A stretch of 64,000 nt of DNA from Betaproteobacteria bacterium Ga0077532 (lineage in GTDB: Bacteria; Pseudomonadota; Gammaproteobacteria; Burkholderiales; Ga0077523), in assembly GCA_001464895.1 (NCBI GenBank), contig LNEE01000016.1:1-64000 (forward strand). The letters are read 5' to 3'. The position numbers were made by a program, and so were the translations under genes. The notes under the pieces are model-generated. The model worked only from the letters and a program-made list of their open reading frames with translations, searched no databases and was not told the DNA's origin. Below are positions 58,177 through 64,000 of this stretch, one piece after another. Each line of letters starts with the position of its first letter. Position 1 is the first letter of the stretch.

Positions 58177-60477
58177 ATGAACCAGATCGAAGATTCCGCA
58201 GTGCGCAGTCCATGGCGTCGCAGGTTCCTGGTCGTCGGCACGCTGGCCGCCAGCGGCCTCGCGGTGGGACTCTGGCGCTTCTACCGCGAGGGCGACCGCC
58301 TGACCCCGCCACCCGGCCTGAAAGCGGGGGAAGGGAACGCGCTGCTGACCGCCTGGATCCAGGTCGGTACGGACGAATTGATCACGGTGCACGTCCCGCG
58401 GCAGGAGATGGGACAGGGCATCACGACGACGCTGCCGATGCTGGTGGCCGAAGAGATGGATGCTGATCCTGCGCAGATGCGATTCGTGCAGGCGCCTGTG
58501 GACCCTGTGTTCGCGAATGCGACGATGGTCGGCGACGGCGTGCCGTTCCGGCACGACGACGATGGCTGGCTCGCCCGCACCGCCCGGACGACGCAGACGC
58601 GTTTCGGCGCGCTGCTGGGTGTCCAGGGCACCGGCGGGAGCACCAGCGTGCGGGACGGATGGCTGCCGATGCGTCGGGCAGGCGCCACGGCGCGGGCGAT
58701 GCTCGTCTCGGCGGCCGCGGAACGCTTCGGCGTGCCGGCCTCGGAATGTGTCGTCGAGAAAGGCGCGGTGAGTCATCCTGCATCCGGCAAGACCGCCTCG
58801 TTCGGCGCCCTTGCAGCGAGTGCGGGCCAGCGGCCGATTCCACGCGACGTGGCGCTGAAGACGCCGGCGCAATTTCGCATCCTGGGCACCTCACCACCTC
58901 GCATCGACATTCCATCCAAGACGGACGGCAGCGCCATCTTCGGATCGGATGTACGCCTGCCCGGCATGCGCCACGCGGTGCTCGTGCAGTGCCCAGTGTT
59001 CGGTGGGACGCTGAAGTCGTTCGACGCATCGGCGGCGCAGAAGATGCCCGGCGTGCGTGCCGTCCTCCCCTTGGCGAGGACGGCGACCTCAGCCGCTGCA
59101 GTGGCTGTCGTGGCCGACCACCACTGGCAGGCGCGCAAGGCACTCGCCGCCGTGACCGTCACCTGGGACGAAGGCCCGGCCGCCGGGCACGACACGACGA
59201 TCCAGCGCGAGCGGTACCGCGCCCTGCTGCGCGACGGGGATGCGCGCGTGTACGACGAGGCTGGCGAGATCGAGAACGCGCTCGCCGCACCGCCCATCCT
59301 CGTCGACAGCGAGTACTTCGCACCGTATCTCGCCCACGCCACGATGGAACCGGTGAACGCCACCGCGATCGTGCGCCGCGACGGCACCTGCGAGGTCTGG
59401 GTGGGCAACCAGGCCCCGACGCTCGTGAAGTGGTTCGCAGCGCAGGCGGCCGGCGTCGACACGGATCGCGTCACCGTCCACACGCCGTATCTCGGTGGCG
59501 GCTTCGGCCGGCGCATCGAGATGGATGTCGTCCTGCAGGCGGTCACGCTCGCCCGATCGCTGCCGGACACCCCGGTCCAGCTCCTGTGGTCGCGCGAGGA
59601 CGACATGCAGCACGACGTCTACCGCCCGATGGCCGCGGCGCGCATGCAGGCCGCCCTCGACTCGAGCGGCCGCGTGATCGGATGGGCGGCCCGGGTGGTG
59701 AGTCAGTCGTGCACCGGCGAGTTCTCCGCGCGGCTGCTGCCGGCCGCGGCGTCCGACGCCATGAAGGACAAGACCACCACCGAAGGCCTCTTCGACCTCC
59801 CCTACCGGTTGCCGAACCGGCGCACGTCGCACGTCCTGACCCACGAGCCGGTCCCGGTCGGCTACTGGCGCAGCGTGGGACACAGCCACAACGCATTCTT
59901 CGCCGAAAGCTTCGTCGACGAATGTGCGGCGGCCGCGAAGCGGGACCCGGTCGAGTTCCGCCGCGCGCTGCTGGCCGATGCGCCCCGCCATCGTCAGGTG
60001 CTCGAGGTGGCGGCAGCAAGGGCGGGCTGGGGTTCTCCACTGCCGGCGGGCACCGGACGCGGTGTGGCGCTCGCGGAGAGCTTCCACAGCATCGTCGCGC
60101 AAGTGGCGGAGGTGGAGATCGTCGACGGCCTCCCCGTCGTGCGGCGCGTGGTGTGCGCGATCGATTGCGGTTTCGCGCTGCACCCGGACACCGTCGTCGC
60201 GCAGATGGAGAGCGCCATCGTCTTCGGGCTGACGGCGGCGCTGCATGGCGAGATCACCACCAAGGACGGCCGCGTGCAGCAGGGCAACTTCGGCGACTAT
60301 CCGTTGCTGCGGCTCGCGGACACCCCGGACATCGAAGTGCTGATCGTCAACTCGGGGGTCGAACACCTGGGCGGCGTCGGCGAGCCGGGCACCCCGCCCG
60401 TGGCGCCCGCGGTGTGCAATGCGATCTTCGCCGCGACGGGCAAACGCATCCGATCGCTGCCGATACGCGTTGCCTGA
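58177..60477 (+). CDS. Molybdopterin subunit of a molybdenum hydroxylase (IorB-like), Tat-exported
   Basis: A 766-residue xanthine-oxidase-family subunit. A twin-arginine signal [19 protein letters not shown] near residue 13 suggests export with its cofactor, carrying the small subunit along. The body has [26 protein letters not shown] and the C-terminal GVGEPGTPP with the catalytic Glu. There is no FAD subunit, as in the isoquinoline and some aldehyde oxidases, where cytochrome is the acceptor. No XdhC-type maturation gene is adjacent. The substrate is unknown. Confidence 0.93.
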   Translation: MNQIEDSAVRSPWRRRFLVVGTLAASGLAVGLWRFYREGDRLTPPPGLKAGEGNALLTAWIQVGTDELITVHVPRQEMGQGITTTLPMLVAEEMDADPAQMRFVQAPVDPVFANATMVGDGVPFRHDDDGWLARTARTTQTRFGALLGVQGTGGSTSVRDGWLPMRRAGATARAMLVSAAAERFGVPASECVVEKGAVSHPASGKTASFGALAASAGQRPIPRDVALKTPAQFRILGTSPPRIDIPSKTDGSAIFGSDVRLPGMRHAVLVQCPVFGGTLKSFDASAAQKMPGVRAVLPLARTATSAAAVAVVADHHWQARKALAAVTVTWDEGPAAGHDTTIQRERYRALLRDGDARVYDEAGEIENALAAPPILVDSEYFAPYLAHATMEPVNATAIVRRDGTCEVWVGNQAPTLVKWFAAQAAGVDTDRVTVHTPYLGGGFGRRIEMDVVLQAVTLARSLPDTPVQLLWSREDDMQHDVYRPMAAARMQAALDSSGRVIGWAARVVSQSCTGEFSARLLPAAASDAMKDKTTTEGLFDLPYRLPNRRTSHVLTHEPVPVGYWRSVGHSHNAFFAESFVDECAAAAKRDPVEFRRALLADAPRHRQVLEVAAARAGWGSPLPAGTGRGVALAESFHSIVAQVAEVEIVDGLPVVRRVVCAIDCGFALHPDTVVAQMESAIVFGLTAALHGEITTKDGRVQQGNFGDYPLLRLADTPDIEVLIVNSGVEHLGGVGEPGTPPVAPAVCNAIFAATGKRIRSLPIRVA

Positions 60478-61686
60478 TCATCGGAAGAGCGGGAGTGTCA
60501 GCAGGCTCTGGATGACGAAGGCGTTGGCGAAATCCACGAAGAACGCGCCGGCCAGCGAGATGGTGAGCAGCGCCCGCGGCGACGGCCCGTAGCGTGCGGA
60601 GATGTTGTCCATCGTCGCCATCGCCACGGGCATCGAGGCGATGCCGAAGCCGATGACGCCGCCGACGGTCACGGCCGCGTCGTAGGTGCGCCCCAGCCAA
60701 CGGAAGAGCACGAAGACGCAGAACGCGCACGTGAGCATGATCTGGACGATGGAGATGATCGCGATCGGACCGGCGAGCCGGGCCACCGTCCAGAGCTGGA
60801 TGCTCATCAGGCTCATCGCGAGGAACAGCTCCAGGGAAAGCTCGCCCAGATGTTCGACCGCCGGTTCGGAGATTCTCACGCGGAGCACATCCGCCACGTT
60901 GGTGACGACCATCGCCACCAGCATCGCGGTGAGGAACCCGGGCACGCCCGCCACGTGGGGCCGAAGCCAGTCGTTCACGTGGGTGCCCACGGCCACGCAG
61001 AGCGCCAGAAGGAGCATGGTGCCGAGGATCTCGTCGACACGGACATGCCGGCGCTCCTGGGGCTCGGCCGGGACGTTCCACAGCGGATGGGGTCGGTCGG
61101 GCGCGGCGGCCGAGCGCAGCCGGTGACGCTCGATGAGCCATCCTGTCACCGGCGCCGCGACGATCCCGCCCGCGATGAGCGCGAGGGTCGCGCACGCGAG
61201 CCCCACTTCCATGGCGCCGGCGACCCCCATGTCGGCCCCGATCTTTCCCCAGGCGGCCGCCGTCCCCGGCCCTCCGACGAAGGAGACACTTCCCGCCTGC
61301 AGCCCAAGGAAGGGGTGGAGGTCGAAACCCACGGCCAGGGCGATTCCAGCAGCGTTCTGCACGACCAGCAGCCCGACGGTGAAACCACACACGATCAGGA
61401 GCGGCCGCCCCCCTTGGAGGAGCAGTCGCAGCCGGCCGGTCAGGCCGATCGTCGCGAAGAAGGCGAGCAGCAGGACGTCCCGCAGGTCGGACGCGAAACG
61501 GATCTCGATGGCGCCCAGTTCCCGGAGTCCCAGGATGAGCAGCGCGCAGAGCACGCCACCCAGGACGGCATGCGGAACATTGCTGCGATCGAGCGCGGGG
61601 ATGCGGCGTGCCAGCTCACGCCCGACGAAGAGCACGGCGAGCGCGACCAGGAGAGTGTCCAGCGGCGACACCGCGACGGCGTTCAC
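60478..61686 (-). CDS. gltS: Sodium/glutamate symporter GltS
   Basis: A 402-residue membrane protein of the ESS family with 10 or more spans. The signatures are [18 protein letters not shown] in the first half and the inverted-repeat counterpart [20 protein letters not shown] in the second half. It carries glutamate in with sodium. GTG at 61686 is the best start. Its stop codon directly abuts that of the molybdopterin subunit, with no gap. ppx lies 55 bases upstream. Confidence 0.93.
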   Translation of the reverse strand: MNAVAVSPLDTLLVALAVLFVGRELARRIPALDRSNVPHAVLGGVLCALLILGLRELGAIEIRFASDLRDVLLLAFFATIGLTGRLRLLLQGGRPLLIVCGFTVGLLVVQNAAGIALAVGFDLHPFLGLQAGSVSFVGGPGTAAAWGKIGADMGVAGAMEVGLACATLALIAGGIVAAPVTGWLIERHRLRSAAAPDRPHPLWNVPAEPQERRHVRVDEILGTMLLLALCVAVGTHVNDWLRPHVAGVPGFLTAMLVAMVVTNVADVLRVRISEPAVEHLGELSLELFLAMSLMSIQLWTVARLAGPIAIISIVQIMLTCAFCVFVLFRWLGRTYDAAVTVGGVIGFGIASMPVAMATMDNISARYGPSPRALLTISLAGAFFVDFANAFVIQSLLTLPLFR

Positions 61687-61741
61687 CGGGCGTTCCCTCG
61701 CGTCTCGGATCGGCTCGCGCGGGCCGGTGCGATCGCCCCGG

Positions 61742-63304
61742 TCATTCGATGTTCGGGTCGGCCCCGATGTCCATGTCGTCCAGGGCGGGGATCGACAGAT
61801 CGAACCCGATGCCACGCCACTCCTTGATCTCGCTCTTCAACGCGGCCGCCGTGAGCGGATACCGCTTCAGCCAGTCGGCCGGGAGTCGGATCTCGAAGCG
61901 CCGGTCCCGATGGGCCGCCTGGAGGACGGGGACGTCGACCGGGCTGCGGCTGCGATAGAAGAGGCAGGCGAGGCGCAGCGCCATCACGAGCGGCCAGTCG
62001 GCGCTGCTGGTGACGAGCGCCCGGACCTTCTCGAGGGTGCCGCGATGCGCGAGGACGAGCAGTGCGACGTGCGCCTGCTCCATCCGCGAGAAGCCGGGCA
62101 TGTCGGCGTTGCCGAGGATGTAGGCGGAGTGCTTGTGATAGCCGGTGTGCGCGACCATGAGACCGAGCTCGTGCAGATGCGCCGCCCACGACAGCAACTG
62201 TCGGAGCGTCTCGTCGGTCGCCCGCCGGCCGTCGAGCGCCTCGAAGAGATCCTGCGCGAGGACGTCCACGCGCCGCGCCTGCTGGAGATCGACGTGGTAG
62301 CGCTTGGCGAACTGGCGCACCGTGGTGTCCCGCATGTCCTTGTGGTGCAGCCGACCCAGCATGTCGTACAGGATGCCCTGCCGCATCGCGCCGTTCGCCA
62401 GGATCATCTCCTCGACGTTCAGCTCGGCGAATAGGCCCGCCATGATGGCGAACCCGCCGGGCAGCACCTGCGCGCGATCGGCCTTGAGACCCAGGGTCGA
62501 GACGCGATCGACCTCGCCCACCTTGAGCAGCTGTGCCCGGAGCTTCTCGAGACCATCGGCCGTGATGGCGCCATCGCCCCAGCCATGAGCTGCGATCAGA
62601 TCGGCGATCGCGCGTGCCGTGCCCGAGGAACCCACGGCCTGATGCCAGTGCCCGCTGGAGAACTCGTTCTCGATGGTCTGGATCTCGATGCGCGCGGCCA
62701 GCTCGGCCTGACGCATCGCGCCCTTAGTGATCCGCCCGTCACCGAAGTAGCGCATCGTGTAGCTGACGCAGCCCATGTACAGGCTCTCGAGCTTCTGCGG
62801 ACGGTAGCCGGAGCCGATGATGAACTCGGTGGAACCGCCACCTATGTCGACCACCATGCGCTTGTCGGACGTGGGCGGGAGACTGTGGGAGACGCCGAGG
62901 TAGATGAGCCGCGCCTCCTCCTTGCCCGCGACGACCTCGATCGGGAACCCGAGCGCGTGCTCGGCGCGGATCAGGAAGTCGCGCGCGTTCTTCGCGACGC
63001 GCAGCGAGTTGGTGCCGACTGCCCGCACTGCCCCTGGCGGGAAGCCGCGCAGACGCTCGCCGAAGCGCTTGAGCGCGAGCAGCGCCCGCTGCTGGGCAGC
63101 ATCGTCGATGCGCTTGTCGACAGTGAGCCCGGCGGCGAGGCGCACGACTTCGCGCAGGGAATCGAGGGGATAGATCTGGTCATCGACGACCCGACCCACC
63201 TGAAGCCGGAAGCTGTTGGACCCGAGGTCCACCGCGGCCACGACGTCGTGGGTCGCAGGGACGTCGCCGTGGGGGCGGGCCCTAGCGACCGCGCCGTCCG
63301 CCAA
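61742..63304 (-). CDS. ppx: Exopolyphosphatase Ppx/GppA
   Basis: A 520-residue actin-fold phosphatase that releases phosphate from polyphosphate ends and may act on pppGpp. The phosphate loops are AAVDLGSNSFRLQVG and VVDIGGGSTEFI. A C-terminal HD-like domain (AHLHELGLMVAHTGYHKH) completes the long E. coli-type form. The start is TTG at 63304 with GGAG seven bases upstream; no ATG lies before the first loop. It follows phoU on the same strand after 66 bases, which fits phosphate-linked expression. Confidence 0.94.
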   Translation of the reverse strand: MADGAVARARPHGDVPATHDVVAAVDLGSNSFRLQVGRVVDDQIYPLDSLREVVRLAAGLTVDKRIDDAAQQRALLALKRFGERLRGFPPGAVRAVGTNSLRVAKNARDFLIRAEHALGFPIEVVAGKEEARLIYLGVSHSLPPTSDKRMVVDIGGGSTEFIIGSGYRPQKLESLYMGCVSYTMRYFGDGRITKGAMRQAELAARIEIQTIENEFSSGHWHQAVGSSGTARAIADLIAAHGWGDGAITADGLEKLRAQLLKVGEVDRVSTLGLKADRAQVLPGGFAIMAGLFAELNVEEMILANGAMRQGILYDMLGRLHHKDMRDTTVRQFAKRYHVDLQQARRVDVLAQDLFEALDGRRATDETLRQLLSWAAHLHELGLMVAHTGYHKHSAYILGNADMPGFSRMEQAHVALLVLAHRGTLEKVRALVTSSADWPLVMALRLACLFYRSRSPVDVPVLQAAHRDRRFEIRLPADWLKRYPLTAAALKSEIKEWRGIGFDLSIPALDDMDIGADPNIE

Positions 63305-63370
63305 GCGGGGCTCCGAGGCGGGGGAGACACTGCGGAGCGCCGTCGGCGTCCGCGGGCTGGCTGCCTGCCA

Positions 63371-64000
63371 TCAGTTGCTGATCTCGCGTTCGATCTCCTC
63401 GACGCTCACATGGCGGACATCCTTGCCCTTGACCATGTAGATGACGTACTCGGAGATGTTCTTGGAGTGGTCGCCGATACGCTCGATGGCCTTGGCGATG
63501 AACAGGATCTCGATGGAGGCGCTGATCGTGCGCGGGTCTTCCATCATGAAGGTGATGAGCTGCCGGACGATCCCGCGGAACTCGTCGTCCACGTGCTGAT
63601 CCTGGCGCACGACCTCGGCAGACGCCGACAGGTCGAGACGGGCGAAGGCGTCGAGGGACTTGCGCAGCATCTCGGTGGCGATCCCGGACATGCGCCGGAT
63701 CTCGGTGAAGCGCGGCTGCATCAGACGGTCCGAGGCTCCGATCAGCTTGGCCATCCGGGCGATCTTGGCGGCCTCGTCACCGATGCGCTCCAGGTCGGTG
63801 ATGGTCTTCACGACGGTCATGATCATCCGCAGGTCGCCGGCGGCCGGCTGGCGGCGCGCGATGATCGTGCTGCAGTCCTCGTCGAGAGAGACCTCCATGC
63901 CGTTGACCCGATGGTCGTTCGCCTCGACCGAAGAGCAGAGGTCGAAGTCGCCCGTCACCAGCGCCTCCACCGCGAGCTTGATCTGCTCCTCCACGAGACC
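63371..64000 (-). CDS. phoU: Phosphate regulon protein PhoU (5' end beyond the window)
   Basis: At least 209 residues of PhoU, a two-repeat helical protein that represses the Pho regulon and modulates the Pst transporter. Each repeat has the metal-binding motif: ERIGDEAAKIA in the first and ERIGDHSKNISEYV in the second. The frame is open to the window edge and reads GLVEEQIKLAVE. The usual N-terminus of about 25 further residues is outside the window; the GTG at 63994 is not the real start. Confidence 0.95.
   Translation of the reverse strand, partial: GLVEEQIKLAVEALVTGDFDLCSSVEANDHRVNGMEVSLDEDCSTIIARRQPAAGDLRMIMTVVKTITDLERIGDEAAKIARMAKLIGASDRLMQPRFTEIRRMSGIATEMLRKSLDAFARLDLSASAEVVRQDQHVDDEFRGIVRQLITFMMEDPRTISASIEILFIAKAIERIGDHSKNISEYVIYMVKGKDVRHVSVEEIEREISN

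Overview
The window looks like chromosomal DNA of a GC-rich betaproteobacterium. The reasons are the gene order dacC-dat-ybeD-lipB-lipA, the order ilvB-ilvN-ilvC-pssA-leuA, a type 2 argC, a Bug-type tripartite tricarboxylate transporter (TTT) binding protein, and REP repeats built around TGTAGGAGCGG. I cannot fix the genus. Nearly all of the window is housekeeping and metabolic coding sequence on both strands. No tRNA, rRNA, CRISPR array, phage or intact transposase gene was seen.

Layout. 0-5 kb: a copper chaperone, then a plus-strand cell-wall and lipoate block (dacC, dat, ybeD, lipB, lipA). 5-11 kb: an M20 amidohydrolase with a diguanylate cyclase, an aldehyde dehydrogenase, and an orphan sensor kinase. 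11-13.4 kb: a SEC-C protein, a cysteine-less glutaredoxin-like protein overlapping a MazG-like gene, then 785 bp of REP-pair repeats, one of which is split by a 161-bp MITE-like insertion. 13.4-20 kb: a peptide-type ABC transporter whose binding protein is separated from its permeases by a folB-like gene and a small exported protein. 20-23 kb: a photolyase/cryptochrome and a serine hydrolase. 23-29.6 kb: the branched-chain amino acid operon. A 29-codon ORF with four consecutive Leu codons precedes leuA. 29.6-35 kb: an inositol-phosphatase family gene, rsmE, an SDR dehydrogenase, argA, and an exported pair of unknown function that includes DUF2145. 35-39.7 kb: yggX, ppk1, a CYTH-CHAD protein and sixA. 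39.8-50.2 kb: a TTT binding protein, an RND pump with its adaptor, an MFS/AraC divergent pair, argC and an epoxide-hydrolase-like enzyme. 50.2-56.8 kb: a stand-alone fusA, a large MalT/BTAD regulator and terC. 56.9-60.5 kb: a TetR regulator with an operator inside its own promoter, followed by a two-subunit molybdenum hydroxylase. 60.5-64 kb: gltS, ppx and phoU (cut by the window end).

How genes work together. ilvB, ilvN and ilvC make branched-chain precursors and leuA diverts ketoisovalerate to leucine. The candidate leader peptide and the pairing segments behind it would let leucine supply control leuA. ppk1, CYTH-CHAD, ppx and phoU form a polyphosphate/phosphate set at two places in the window. 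lipB and lipA carry out successive steps of lipoate assembly, and argA and argC are separate steps of arginine synthesis. The most notable non-genic items are the leu leader region, the MITE nested in a REP pair, and the TetR operator. I saw no defence or secretion system, and no clearly new multi-gene system.
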